In this document: piece by piece, positions 1 to 8,290 of the stretch
How the letters are laid out: each line of letters begins with the position of its first letter
How positions within the stretch are numbered: position 1 is the first letter of the stretch
NCBI GenBank assembly: GCA_008638415.1
Contig: ML703345.1
Span: forward strand, 322,941 to 386,940
DNA length: 64,000 nt
From: Nocardiopsis sinuspersici
GTDB lineage: Bacteria > Actinomycetota > Actinomycetes > Streptosporangiales > Streptosporangiaceae
Direction: 5' to 3'
Notes under the pieces: model-generated
Told to the model about the DNA's origin: nothing
Seen by the model: the letters and a program-made list of their open reading frames with translations, nothing else
Database searches by the model: none
Translations under genes and position numbers: made by a program

Positions 1-32
1 AACGCGGTAAACAGCGCGCGTACCCCAGGTAC

Positions 33-38
33 TAGGGT
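33..38 (+). promoter_or_regulatory. -10 element of a leaderless promoter (MarR gene)
   Basis: TAGGGT lies exactly 7 bases before the GTG at 46, and there is no purine-rich ribosome-binding site. This is the usual spacing of a -10 element to a leaderless start in actinomycetes. Inferred from spacing only. Confidence 0.5.
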
Positions 39-45
39 GGTCGCC

Positions 46-585
46 GTGACCCATAACACCGCCCCCCCAAGCGATCTCACCTTCTGGTCATTCGTGGACT
101 ACGCGGTGCAGAAGGCCGAGCAGGAACTGCCCTCCGTCAACGCCGACGCCATGCGCATGGTCCTGACCCTCAACCGGGCCACGAGCATGGTCATCTACGA
201 CCTGGAGTCGTCCGTGCACCGCCCGCGCGGACTCACCTGGCCCGGGTTCAGGGTGATCTTCGCGCTGTGGCTGGCCGGCCCCATGGAGGCCAAGACCACC
301 GCCGAGATCTCCGGCATGAGCCGGGCCGCGCTGTCCGCACTGCTCAACACCCTCGAACGCGACGGGCTCATCGTGCGCGAGCGCGCCGTCCACGACCGGC
401 GCGCCCTCCAGCTCAGCCTCACCGAGGCCGGCTACGGGGCGATCCTCGGCGGCTTCCGCGCCCACAACCGGCGCGAGAGCGCCTGGGCCCAGGCGCTCGA
501 ACCCGAGGAGCGCCAGGAACTCGTGCGCCTGCTCAACAAACTCATGGCGGGCTCCACCAACGCCAAGGCCAAGTTCCGCAGCTGA
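46..585 (+). CDS. MarR-family transcriptional regulator
   Basis: Winged helix-turn-helix regulator of about 179 residues. The central part (roughly residues 60-135) reads as a MarR DNA-binding domain: an AEISGMSRAALSALLNTLER recognition region, followed by a wing with DRRALQLSLTEAG. The flanking helices would form the dimer interface. GTG at 46 is preferred because it sits 7 bases after a TAGGGT -10 element and has no Shine-Dalgarno, which suggests a leaderless message. An in-frame GTG at 37 overlaps the -10 element and is the alternative. The ligand and targets cannot be read from the sequence. The aminotransferase gene downstream on the same strand, 172 bases away, is a possible target. Confidence 0.85.
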   Translation: MTHNTAPPSDLTFWSFVDYAVQKAEQELPSVNADAMRMVLTLNRATSMVIYDLESSVHRPRGLTWPGFRVIFALWLAGPMEAKTTAEISGMSRAALSALLNTLERDGLIVRERAVHDRRALQLSLTEAGYGAILGGFRAHNRRESAWAQALEPEERQELVRLLNKLMAGSTNAKAKFRS

Positions 586-757
586 GGGCCCCGGGCCCGC
601 GCCGGACCCGGCCCGCCCGCCGCCGCACCGGCGCCACCCGCAACGTCCGGCACACCCGGCACATCCGGCGCGCTTGGCGCACTCCCCCGGGAAACCCAGT
701 CCGCCGCGGCCCGAAGTGGACCTTGAGCGCTCCCCTCACGGCTGTGAGCATCAGAGC

Positions 758-1816
758 ATGGACGACTCCAGCCGCGCCCGCCTACGCTCCGCCAGGCAGC
801 AGTTCTCCGCGGAGAACACCTACCTCAACACCGCCACACACGGCCTGACGCCCCACCGAACACTGCGAGCCTTGGAACGGCACACCCGCGAGGTGGCCGC
901 CGGCCGGTTCTCCCCCGCCGACACCGACCCCGCCATCGAGCGGGTCCGCGCCGCCTACGCCCGCGTCAGCGGTGTGTCCGCCGACCGCGTGGCCATCGGC
1001 AGCCACGTCGCCCAGCTCGTCGGCACGGTGGCCGCCGGCCTGGCCCCGGGCTCGGAGGTGCTGCTCGCACGCGAGGAGTTCACCTCCGTGGTCTTTCCGT
1101 TCCTGAACCGCCAGAAGGACGGGGTGCGGGTACGCGAGGTCCCCCTGGAACACCTGCCCGAGGAGGTCGGCCCCGGCACCTCCCTGGTGGCCGTCTCCGC
1201 CGTGCAGTCCGCCGACGGCGTCCTCGCCCCGCTGCACGACCTCACCCGGGCCTGCGCCGACCACGGCGCGAGGCTGCTGGTGGACACCACCCAGTCCACC
1301 GGGTGGCTGCCCCTGGACGCCGACCGGATCGACTACACGGTGTGCTCCACCTTCAAGTGGCTGCTGGGCACACGCGGGGCCGCCCTGCTCACCGGCACCG
1401 CCGAGGCCCTGGCCGCGCTCGACCCCCTGGCCGCGAACTGGTACGCGGGCGGTGACCGGTGGGAGTCGCTGTACGGGGGACCGCTGCGCCTCGCCGAGCG
1501 GGCCCGGCGCCTGGACCTGCCACCGGTGTGGTCGGCCTGGATCGCCCTGGAGGAGTCCCTGGCCCTGCTGGAGGAGGTGGGGATCGCGACGGTCGGCGAG
1601 CACGACGCCGCCCTGGGCGACCGCTTCCGCGAGGCCATGGACATGGAGCCGGCCGGGTCGGCGATCGTGTCCCTGCCCGTGTCCGAGGACGCCATGGAGC
1701 GCGTGGCCCGGGAGGGGATCACCACCGCCGTGCGCGACGGGCGGCTACGGGCGGCCTTCCACCTGTACAACGACGAGTCCGACGTGGACCGCCTGGTCAA
1801 GGCGCTCAGGGGCTGA
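758..1816 (+). CDS. Aminotransferase class V-fold PLP-dependent enzyme
   Basis: A 352-residue fold-type I PLP enzyme of the class V group (cysteine desulfurase, isopenicillin N epimerase and kynureninase relatives). The motif LLVDTTQSTGW supplies the cofactor-binding Asp and Gln. Lys200 in CSTFKWLLGTRG is the expected Schiff-base lysine. The N-terminal NTATHGLTP resembles the substrate-binding loop of the group. No cysteine in the usual desulfurase catalytic loop was recognised, so a role in amino acid or secondary metabolism is more likely than sulfur mobilisation. ATG at 758 was chosen because the domain starts about 17 residues later and upstream in-frame codons read as non-coding. A 14-bp hairpin follows the stop. 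Confidence 0.8.
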   Translation: MDDSSRARLRSARQQFSAENTYLNTATHGLTPHRTLRALERHTREVAAGRFSPADTDPAIERVRAAYARVSGVSADRVAIGSHVAQLVGTVAAGLAPGSEVLLAREEFTSVVFPFLNRQKDGVRVREVPLEHLPEEVGPGTSLVAVSAVQSADGVLAPLHDLTRACADHGARLLVDTTQSTGWLPLDADRIDYTVCSTFKWLLGTRGAALLTGTAEALAALDPLAANWYAGGDRWESLYGGPLRLAERARRLDLPPVWSAWIALEESLALLEEVGIATVGEHDAALGDRFREAMDMEPAGSAIVSLPVSEDAMERVAREGITTAVRDGRLRAAFHLYNDESDVDRLVKALRG

Positions 1817-1826
1817 GAACCGCAGG

Positions 1827-1860
1827 CCCGGTCCGCGCGCGGCGGTGCGCGCGGACCGGG
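1827..1860. terminator. Bidirectional hairpin terminator between convergent genes
   Basis: Perfect 14-bp inverted repeat (CCCGGTCCGCGCGC, loop of 6, then its complement) in the 51-base gap between the convergent aminotransferase and acetyltransferase genes. There is no T-tract, as is common in high-GC terminators. Confidence 0.7.
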
Positions 1861-1867
1861 CGCCGTG

Positions 1868-3130
1868 TCAGAAGACCTGGCCGCAGAACGGCGCCCGGGA
1901 GCAGTGCAGCGCGGTGTCCAGGCGCTCCACCGTGCCGGTGGTGTGCTCGGTGAGCAGGCCCGCGCGCAGGTAGCCGTCCAACGCCGTCTGGCCCAGGTGG
2001 GCGGCGCCCAGGTGGGACACGTCCAGGCTGACGTCGGGGGCGGCGTCGGTGGCCTCCACCCGGGCGCCGCCGGTGCCGGCCCTCAGGCGCCAGCGCCCGG
2101 CGTTCCACGGCGCGAACCGGTCGGCGACCTCCAGGACCGCCTCGACGGGTGCGGCGTAGGAGCGCTCGGACAGGGCTGCGGGCACGTCCACCAGGCGCAC
2201 CCACAGGGAGGTGTAGAGCGTGGGCACAGCCCGTCCCCGGTCCGCGAGCAGGTGGTGCAGCGGGTCGTCCACGGCCAGGGAGGCGAAGAGGACCTCACCG
2301 ACCAGGTCGCGGTTGAACAGGTGCTCGTACAGGGCGGTCCACGCGGCCGGCGCCGTGGCGGTGACCTCCTGGACGTGCACCTCGCCGTGGGAGCCGTCGC
2401 GCTCCCACCTGTTGCGGGTGCGGTAGAGGGCGTATCCCAGCGGCCCGCCGGGAGCGCTGACCACCACCGCCCGCAGCGGTCCCCCGCCGTCGCGCTGCTC
2501 GGGCAGGTCCCGCAGCGTGCGGTCCCACCAGTGCTCGGCGCGCTGGAACCGGCCCGCCTGGACGGCGGCGACCTCGCGGTGCACCCGCTCCAGGTCCGGG
2601 CGTACCTGTTCGGGGTCGGCCAGGCGGATCCGCAGGGAGGGGTCGCGGGGCGCGTCGGCGCGCAGGCGGGCGTGGGGCCGGCGCAGGCCGGTCTCCATCT
2701 CCGCGACCGCCGGTCCGTAGCCGAAGCGGCCGTAGATGGCGCCCTCGGAGGCCCACAGGGCCGCGTAGTGCTCCCCGCGCGCGTGGATGTCGGCGAGCTG
2801 TCGGCGCATCATCGCGCTGAGCACGCCCCGGCGGCGGTAGGTGGGCCACACGCCCACACCCGTCACACCGGCCACCGGGCGCGGCCCGCCGGGCATGGCC
2901 ATCTCGAAGGCGAAGTCGTTGACCGAGCCCACGACCTCGTCGCCGTCCACGGCGACCAGGACGCGGTCATAGCCCTCGGCGTCCAGGAGGGGCCGCAGGT
3001 GGTGCTCGCGCTCTCGCGGGGGTTCCGGGGACAGCAGAGCCTCGCCGACGACGCGCATCACCTCGATGTACTCGTCGCGGTCGGTTCCCCGCACGGTCCA
3101 CTCGGTACGGGAACTGGGATGAGTTGTCAT
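1868..3130 (-). CDS. Eis-like GNAT-family N-acetyltransferase (copy 1)
   Basis: 420 residues, the size of the Eis family: an N-terminal GNAT domain, a second GNAT-like domain and a C-terminal SCP2-like domain. The acetyl-CoA loop reads VGVWPTYRRRGVLSAMMRRQ (about residues 90-110). YGRFGYG follows, matching the position of the catalytic tyrosine in mycobacterial Eis, and the protein ends in Phe, whose carboxylate acts as base in that family. Eis enzymes acetylate aminoglycosides or lysine residues; the substrate here is unknown. A paralogue lies 70 bases upstream on the same strand with long stretches of identical DNA, so the two are probably co-transcribed duplicates. Confidence 0.85.
   Translation of the reverse strand: MTTHPSSRTEWTVRGTDRDEYIEVMRVVGEALLSPEPPREREHHLRPLLDAEGYDRVLVAVDGDEVVGSVNDFAFEMAMPGGPRPVAGVTGVGVWPTYRRRGVLSAMMRRQLADIHARGEHYAALWASEGAIYGRFGYGPAVAEMETGLRRPHARLRADAPRDPSLRIRLADPEQVRPDLERVHREVAAVQAGRFQRAEHWWDRTLRDLPEQRDGGGPLRAVVVSAPGGPLGYALYRTRNRWERDGSHGEVHVQEVTATAPAAWTALYEHLFNRDLVGEVLFASLAVDDPLHHLLADRGRAVPTLYTSLWVRLVDVPAALSERSYAAPVEAVLEVADRFAPWNAGRWRLRAGTGGARVEATDAAPDVSLDVSHLGAAHLGQTALDGYLRAGLLTEHTTGTVERLDTALHCSRAPFCGQVF
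2814..2898. repeat. 85-bp exact repeat shared with 4141-4225
   Basis: These 85 bases, which encode the acetyl-CoA binding loop, are identical to 4141-4225 in the neighbouring paralogue, although the flanking sequence differs. A second shared block covers about 2033-2120 and 3368-3455. Patchy identity of this kind suggests gene conversion between tandem copies. Confidence 0.8.
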
Positions 3131-3200
3131 GTGCCAAAGCCTGTCGACTGCGCCGTGGCCCGCGCCACGGCTGGTGTGTGCGGTGTTCGGTGTCGCCTCG

Positions 3201-4466
3201 TCAGAAGTCGGTGCCGCAGAAGGGTGCGCGCGGCGCGTACAGGGCGGTGTCCAGCCGCGCGGCCACGCCCGGGGTGTACTCGGTGGCCACCCCCGCGTCC
3301 ACGAAGGCGGTCAGGGCGACGCGGCCCAGGTAGGCCGCGCCCAGGTGGGACACGTCCAGGCCGAGGTCGGGGGCGGCGTCGGTGGCCTCCACCCGGGCGC
3401 CGCCGGTGCCGGCCTTCAGACGCCAGCGCCCGGCGTTCCACGGCGCGAACCGGTCGGTGACCTCCAGTACGACCTCCACCCCAAGGTTGTAGGGGCGGTC
3501 CGACAGGGCGCCGGGCACGTCCACCAGGCGCATCCACAAGGCGTCGAAGCCGTGCTGGTCCACGCGCCGGGGGTCGGCCGCCAGGGCGGTGAGGGGGTCG
3601 TCCTCGGGCAGGCTCTGGAAGACCGTCTCGGCGATCAGGTCGCGCTCCAGCAGGTGCTCGTACAGGGCGACCCGTGCCGCCGGAGTGGCGGCGACCAGCT
3701 CGCGCACCATGACCTGCCCCTGGGGAAGGCCCACCTCCCATCGGCTGAGGAGGCGGTGCAGCGCGTATCCCTGGGGGCCGTCGGGGCCGTGTACCAGGGC
3801 CACGCGCGTGCGCCCGGCCTCGGGGCCGGGCTTGTCCGTGAGCATGCGGCTCCACCAGTTGGCGCCGCGGGGGAACTGCCCCACCCGTGTGGGGACGGCC
3901 TGCCGGTGGAGGCGCTCCATCTCCTCGCGCGCCTGGGCGGGCTCGGCCAGTTCGACGGTCAGGGAGGGGTCCCGGGGCGCGTCGGGGCGCAGGCGGGCGT
4001 GGACGCGCTGGACGCTCGCCCGCATCTCCCGGAAGGGCACCCCGTAGCCGAACCGGCCGTAGATGCCGCCCTCGGAGGCCCACAGGGCGGCCAGGTTCTC
4101 GCCCCTGGCGCGGATGTCGGCGAGCTGTCGGCGCATGAGGGCGCTGAGCACGCCCCGGCGGCGGTAGGTGGGCCACACGCCCACACCCGTCACACCGGCC
4201 ACCGGGCGCGGCCCGCCGGGCATGGTCATCTCGAAGCTGTGGGCCATGGCGGTGCCCACGATCCGGTCTCCGTCCAGGGCGAGCAGGGTGCGGTCGTGTT
4301 CGATCACGGGATGTTCGCGCTCACCCCGCAGCTCCTCCTGGAGCGGGATGTTGAGGGCCTCGGTGAAGACCCTGAGGGCCTCGGGATGCTCGGACTCCGT
4401 GCCCCCGCGCACGGTCCACGCGGAGTCGCCGTCTCGGGAGGAACCGTCCTGTCGCGCACCTGTCAT
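3201..4466 (-). CDS. Eis-like GNAT-family N-acetyltransferase (copy 2)
   Basis: 421 residues with the same three-part Eis architecture as its downstream neighbour: GNAT acetyl-CoA loop VGVWPTYRRRGVLSALMRRQ, YGRFGYG with the likely catalytic tyrosine, an SCP2-like C-terminal half and a terminal Phe (PFCGTDF end). Outside the shared blocks the two proteins differ substantially, mostly in the first 60 residues and the substrate-facing middle, so substrate ranges may differ. ATG at 4466 gives the expected N-terminus; the ribosome-binding site is weak (GAGAG). The gene is divergent from the BadF-type kinase, with 124 bases between the starts. Confidence 0.85.
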   Translation of the reverse strand: MTGARQDGSSRDGDSAWTVRGGTESEHPEALRVFTEALNIPLQEELRGEREHPVIEHDRTLLALDGDRIVGTAMAHSFEMTMPGGPRPVAGVTGVGVWPTYRRRGVLSALMRRQLADIRARGENLAALWASEGGIYGRFGYGVPFREMRASVQRVHARLRPDAPRDPSLTVELAEPAQAREEMERLHRQAVPTRVGQFPRGANWWSRMLTDKPGPEAGRTRVALVHGPDGPQGYALHRLLSRWEVGLPQGQVMVRELVAATPAARVALYEHLLERDLIAETVFQSLPEDDPLTALAADPRRVDQHGFDALWMRLVDVPGALSDRPYNLGVEVVLEVTDRFAPWNAGRWRLKAGTGGARVEATDAAPDLGLDVSHLGAAYLGRVALTAFVDAGVATEYTPGVAARLDTALYAPRAPFCGTDF

Positions 4467-4590
4467 GGGGCGACTCTCTCAACCGCACCCGTCCCGAGGC
4501 CAGTGGTTTTTCGCGTGGCGCCCGCCACGGCGCCCCTCTTGCGGGCCGCCCCGGCGAGTAACACGCGCCGCCACGGGGCACCTCTTCCCT

Positions 4591-5697
4591 GTGACGCCTA
4601 CGATCTCCTCACCCCGGGCCCGACACGACCAGCCGGACGGGCGGCCCGGACTCGTCCTCGGGGTGGACGCCGGGGGCACCACCACCCGTGCGCTGGTGAC
4701 CACGCTGGCCGGCAGGCGGGTGGGCCGGGCCCGCGCCGAGGGGGCCAACCCCAACGCCCACGGCGCCCAGAGGGCCGCCGAGCACCTGGCCGAGGCGGTC
4801 GGGGGCGCTCTGGACGCGGCCGGCCGGGGTGCGCGCGGGGCCGTGTCCGCCGCCGTGGTCGGTCTGGCCGGGGTGTCCTCACTGCGCGAGGAACAGGTGC
4901 GCGAGCACATGGAGCGGGCCCTGGCCCGGGCGGGCCTTCCCCCGGGGCTGGGGGTCTTCACCGGCGACGACGAGATCGCCTTCGCCTCGGGGACCCCGGT
5001 CGCGCACGGCACGGTGCTCATCGCCGGGACAGGGGCCATCGCCACCCGCATCGACGAGCGCGGGCGGACCCGCTCCGCGGACGGGATGGGGTGGCTGATC
5101 GGCGACGAGGGCTCGGGGTTCTGGATCGGGCACCAGGCCGCGCGGGAGACGGCGCGGCAGCTGTCCCGGGGCGGCCCGCTCAGCCCGCTGGCGCGCGCGG
5201 TGGCCAAACGGGTCATCCCGGGCCGGCGCCCGCGGGACGGGCAGGAGCACCTGTCCCAGGAGCACGCCCGCGACTTCGCCCGGACCCTGACCGCCGCCGC
5301 CCCGGTCACGCTCGCCGAGCTCGCACCGCTGGTCAGCCGGGCCCACGCGCTGGGCGATCCGGCGGCCGAGGTGATCGTGGAGGCCGCCGCCGGGCACCTG
5401 GCGCACTCGGTGCACCAGGTGCGCGCCCCCGGGGAGAGGCTGCCCGTGGTGCTGGCGGGCGGGGTGCTGGCGGGGTCGGAGCCGGTGCGCCGCGCGCTCA
5501 CCCGCAAGCTGGCGGTGGGCACGGCCGGGTCCGTGGTCGCCATGGCCGGGTGCACGGCGGGCGGGGCGGCCTGGCTGGCGGCCCTGCGGGCGGGAGCGCC
5601 CGAGGACGACCACCGGCTGCACGCGGTCTTCACCCGCCCGGAGAGGGACCACGGCAGGGACCCCGCCGACCGGCCCGCGCAGGCTCTGCCCCGGTAA
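4591..5697 (+). CDS. BadF/BadG/BcrA/BcrD-type ATPase, probable N-acetylglucosamine kinase
   Basis: 368-residue sugar-kinase/actin-fold (ASKHA) protein. The phosphate-1 loop is LGVDAGGTTTRALV near the N-terminus, the phosphate-2 region is LIAGTGAIA, and the GWLIGDEGSGFWIG segment is typical of the BadF-type GlcNAc kinase group (NAGK). It most likely phosphorylates an amino sugar such as GlcNAc in the cytoplasm, but no transporter or sugar regulator is adjacent to confirm this. GTG at 4591 was chosen because homologous sequence starts about 17 residues later. The frame is open further upstream, but that reading crosses the divergent Eis-like gene. Confidence 0.75.
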   Translation: MTPTISSPRARHDQPDGRPGLVLGVDAGGTTTRALVTTLAGRRVGRARAEGANPNAHGAQRAAEHLAEAVGGALDAAGRGARGAVSAAVVGLAGVSSLREEQVREHMERALARAGLPPGLGVFTGDDEIAFASGTPVAHGTVLIAGTGAIATRIDERGRTRSADGMGWLIGDEGSGFWIGHQAARETARQLSRGGPLSPLARAVAKRVIPGRRPRDGQEHLSQEHARDFARTLTAAAPVTLAELAPLVSRAHALGDPAAEVIVEAAAGHLAHSVHQVRAPGERLPVVLAGGVLAGSEPVRRALTRKLAVGTAGSVVAMAGCTAGGAAWLAALRAGAPEDDHRLHAVFTRPERDHGRDPADRPAQALPR

Positions 5698-5747
5698 CGT
5701 CCCGTGTTTTGCCCGGGTAGCACCCCATGCCATACGGTATGTCTTAC

Positions 5748-5766
5748 TTAGGTTTGCCTAACTCAT
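5748..5766 (+). promoter_or_regulatory. Iron box (IdeR/DmdR-type operator)
   Basis: A 19-base site beginning TTAGGTTTGCCTAA matches 14 of 19 positions of the actinobacterial iron-box consensus. It lies 19 bases before the start of a siderophore-interacting protein gene, where binding of an iron-loaded DtxR-family repressor would block transcription. Confidence 0.7.
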
Positions 5767-5785
5767 TTTGGCAGAAGGGGGCGCC

Positions 5786-6640
5786 GTGGCCCAGCGGCAG
5801 GAACGACCCGCCAGGACCGTCCACACGGGACGGGTGGAGACGGTCGAGCGGCTCACCCCGCACATGGTCCGGGTCGTACTCGGCGGAGAGGGCCTGGCGG
5901 CCTTCGCCACCGACGGACACACCGACAGCTACGTCAAACTGCTCTTCCCACCGCCCGCCCCGCAGGACCCCGAGCCCTTCGACCTGGAGCGTGTGCGCGC
6001 CGAGCGCCCCCGCCAGGAGTGGCCGGTCACCCGCACCTACACCGTGCGCGCCTGGGACCCCCGCTCCCGAAGGCTCACCCTGGACTTCGTCCACCACGGC
6101 GGGACCGGACTGGCCGGCGTGTGGGCTGCCGGCGCCAAGCCGGGCGACCGGCTGCGCCTGCTGGGCCCCGGCGGCGGCTACTCCCCCGACCCCGGTGCCG
6201 ACTGGCACCTGATGGCCGGGGACGAGAGCGCCCTGCCCGCCATCGCCGCCGCCGTGCAGCACCTCTCGCCCGACGCCACCGCCCACGTGTTCGTCGAGGT
6301 CGAGGGCCCCGAGGAGGAACAGGGCCTCGGCGGCGGTGAGGGCGTGCACGTGCACTGGCTGCACCGCGCGGGCCGGGTCCCCGGCTCGGCCCTGGTCCCC
6401 GCCGTGCGCGCGCTCGACTTCCCCCAGGGGCGCGTCCACGCCTTCGTGCACGGTGAGGCCGCCTTCGTCCGCGACCTGCGCCGCCTGCTGCGCGTCGAGC
6501 ACGGCCTGCCCAAGGAGCAGCTGTCGGTGTCGGGCTACTGGCGCCTGGGCCGCGACGAGGACGGCTGGCAGGCATCCAAGGGCGAGTGGAACCAGGGGGT
6601 GGAGGCCGAGGAGGAGGCCGCCCTGGCCAGGCGGAGCTGA
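5786..6640 (+). CDS. Siderophore-interacting protein (FAD-dependent ferric-siderophore reductase)
   Basis: 284 residues of the SIP/ViuB family, a cytoplasmic flavoenzyme that reduces Fe3+-siderophores to release iron. An FAD-binding beta-barrel comes first: residues near 30 (TPHMVRVVLGG) and the flavin-binding RTYTVRAWD motif. A NAD(P)H-binding half follows with AGDESALPAI and a GYWRLGRDEDGW C-terminal signature typical of SIP proteins. GTG at 5786 has AAGGGG 5-10 bases upstream; a TTG at 5768 is less likely. An iron box just upstream indicates expression in low iron. No siderophore synthesis or uptake gene is adjacent, so it may serve siderophores handled elsewhere. Confidence 0.9.
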   Translation: MAQRQERPARTVHTGRVETVERLTPHMVRVVLGGEGLAAFATDGHTDSYVKLLFPPPAPQDPEPFDLERVRAERPRQEWPVTRTYTVRAWDPRSRRLTLDFVHHGGTGLAGVWAAGAKPGDRLRLLGPGGGYSPDPGADWHLMAGDESALPAIAAAVQHLSPDATAHVFVEVEGPEEEQGLGGGEGVHVHWLHRAGRVPGSALVPAVRALDFPQGRVHAFVHGEAAFVRDLRRLLRVEHGLPKEQLSVSGYWRLGRDEDGWQASKGEWNQGVEAEEEAALARRS

Positions 6641-6652
6641 GCGCCCTCCCCC

Positions 6653-8017
6653 TCACAGGCCCAGTTCCTCCAGGGCGACGAGGTAGGCCTCGTTGAACGT
6701 GGGGAACTGCGGGATCGAGTCGGCCAGCGCCGCGACCGGCAGGCCCGTGCGGATCGCCAGCGCCGCGGTGTGGATCCACTCCGAGGCCATGGGGGCGAAC
6801 GCCCACGCGCCCACCAGCACCCCGTGCCCGCGGTCGGCGACCAGGCCCAGCGTGCCGCGCGGATCGGTGTCATAGGTCCAGGGCCGGGCCAGGGACGCGG
6901 GCAGGTCGACCTCGGCGGTGACCGTGTCGATCCCCCGCTCCCGGGCCTGGTCCGCGGTGATCCCCACCCCGGCGATCTCGGGGTGGGAGAAGACCACCCG
7001 CGGCACGGCGGTGTAGTCGGCGCCGCGGTCCCCGCCCAGGATGTTGTCGGCGACCACGCGCCCCTGGTACTTGGCCACGTGGGTGAACATCGCCCGACCG
7101 GTGACGTCGCCGATCCCCCACAGCCCCGGCGCCGCCCGGCAGCGCTCGTCCACCACCAGGGCGGAGCGGTCCAGCTCCGCGCCGACCTCCGCCAGCCCCA
7201 GCCCCCCGGTACGGGGACGGCGCCCGGTGGCGAGCACCACCACGTCGGCGCTCACGCGCTCACCGCCCTCCAGGGTGGCCTCCACCCCGTCGCCGTCGCG
7301 CGCCACCGAGGAGACCTGGGTGTTCAGGTGCACGGTGATGCCCTCGCGTTCGAACTGGTCACCGATCAGCTCGCACAGCCGGGGCTCCTCGCGGTCCACC
7401 AGGCGGGGGCCGCGCTGGACCACCGTCACCCGCGAGCCCACCCGGGCCAGAAACTGGCCCAGCTCCACCCCCACGGCGCTGCCGCCCACCACGAGCGCGC
7501 GCTCCGGAACGTCGGTGAGGGTGGTGGCCTCCCGGTTGGTCCACACCACCGAGGAGTCCAGCTCCGCCAACCCCTCGATCGGCGGGAGCACCGGCTCCGA
7601 CCCGGTGGCCACGACCACGTGGTCGGCGGTGAGCTCGGCCTCGCCCACCCCGACCCGCCACGGGTCGCGGCCCGTCAGGCGCCCCGCGCCCCGCAGCACC
7701 AGCGCACCCTGGTCCCGGTAGCCCCGCACCTGCGCGGAGTCGTCCAGGTGGCGGATCATCCGGTCCCGGTAGGCGCGCAGCCCCGACCACTCCAGGTCCG
7801 GGCGGGAGAGCCCCGCGGCGCCCTCCGCCTCCCGTCCCACCTCCGGCGGGCGCAGCAGCACCTTGGTGGGGATGCACGCCCAGTACCCGCACTCGCCGCC
7901 GATGAGCTCGCGCTCGACCACCGCCACCCGCCTGCCCGCGGCGAGCAGCCTGCCCGCGACGGTCTCACCGCCCGGCCCCATGCCGATGACGACCGCGTCC
8001 ACGTGTTCGTGTTCCAT
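6653..8017 (-). CDS. FAD-dependent pyridine nucleotide-disulfide oxidoreductase (lipoamide dehydrogenase/mercuric reductase-like)
   Basis: 454 residues with the full class I flavin disulfide reductase layout: FAD-binding IGMGPGGETVAGRL at the N-terminus, a redox disulfide in GGECGYWACIPTK (CX4C), an NAD(P)-binding motif VVGGSAVGVELG near residue 180, an FAD-binding ATGRRPR and GIGDVTG segment, and a dimerisation domain. The dehydrogenase/reductase partner is not evident. The CGYWAC variant of the usual CxNxGC motif marks a distinct actinobacterial subgroup often annotated simply as NAD(P)/FAD-dependent oxidoreductase. No dehydrogenase complex gene is adjacent. It is convergent with the SIP gene, 12 bases apart. 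Confidence 0.85.
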   Translation of the reverse strand: MEHEHVDAVVIGMGPGGETVAGRLLAAGRRVAVVERELIGGECGYWACIPTKVLLRPPEVGREAEGAAGLSRPDLEWSGLRAYRDRMIRHLDDSAQVRGYRDQGALVLRGAGRLTGRDPWRVGVGEAELTADHVVVATGSEPVLPPIEGLAELDSSVVWTNREATTLTDVPERALVVGGSAVGVELGQFLARVGSRVTVVQRGPRLVDREEPRLCELIGDQFEREGITVHLNTQVSSVARDGDGVEATLEGGERVSADVVVLATGRRPRTGGLGLAEVGAELDRSALVVDERCRAAPGLWGIGDVTGRAMFTHVAKYQGRVVADNILGGDRGADYTAVPRVVFSHPEIAGVGITADQARERGIDTVTAEVDLPASLARPWTYDTDPRGTLGLVADRGHGVLVGAWAFAPMASEWIHTAALAIRTGLPVAALADSIPQFPTFNEAYLVALEELGL

Positions 8018-8290
8018 GTGCCCTCACTCCGCCCGCGTCCCACTCACCACGATGGTGTCCCCGCCCGGGACGCGGAAGGGGCCGACACGCCGTCGCACGG
8101 CCCCGCGCCGTCCGCCGCCGCGACCGCGCGGGGCGGGGCGAAGGCGCGGGAGGTCCTCGCCCCGCGCCGACCGTGCGGCGCGTCACAGGGCCAACGGGCG
8201 GCCGGCGTGCCCGGGACGTGGTGGAATGGTCGGTCGGCACCGGTCCCAGCCGCTCCACCCGGAAGGAAGCGCCCTCCCCGGCACACGCGC

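Noticed and set aside
1865-3460. Plus-strand frame of over 500 codons
   Set aside because: Mirror frame of the Eis-like genes; composition Gln/Val/Gly-rich as typical of shadows.
3129-5720. Long plus-strand open frame of over 860 codons
   Set aside because: It is antisense to an Eis-like gene and then out of frame with the sugar kinase; no domain or start signal.
8018-8290. Possible small gene between the oxidoreductase and the TRIC-type gene
   Set aside because: Frames are open but have no start signal or family similarity; treated as promoter region.
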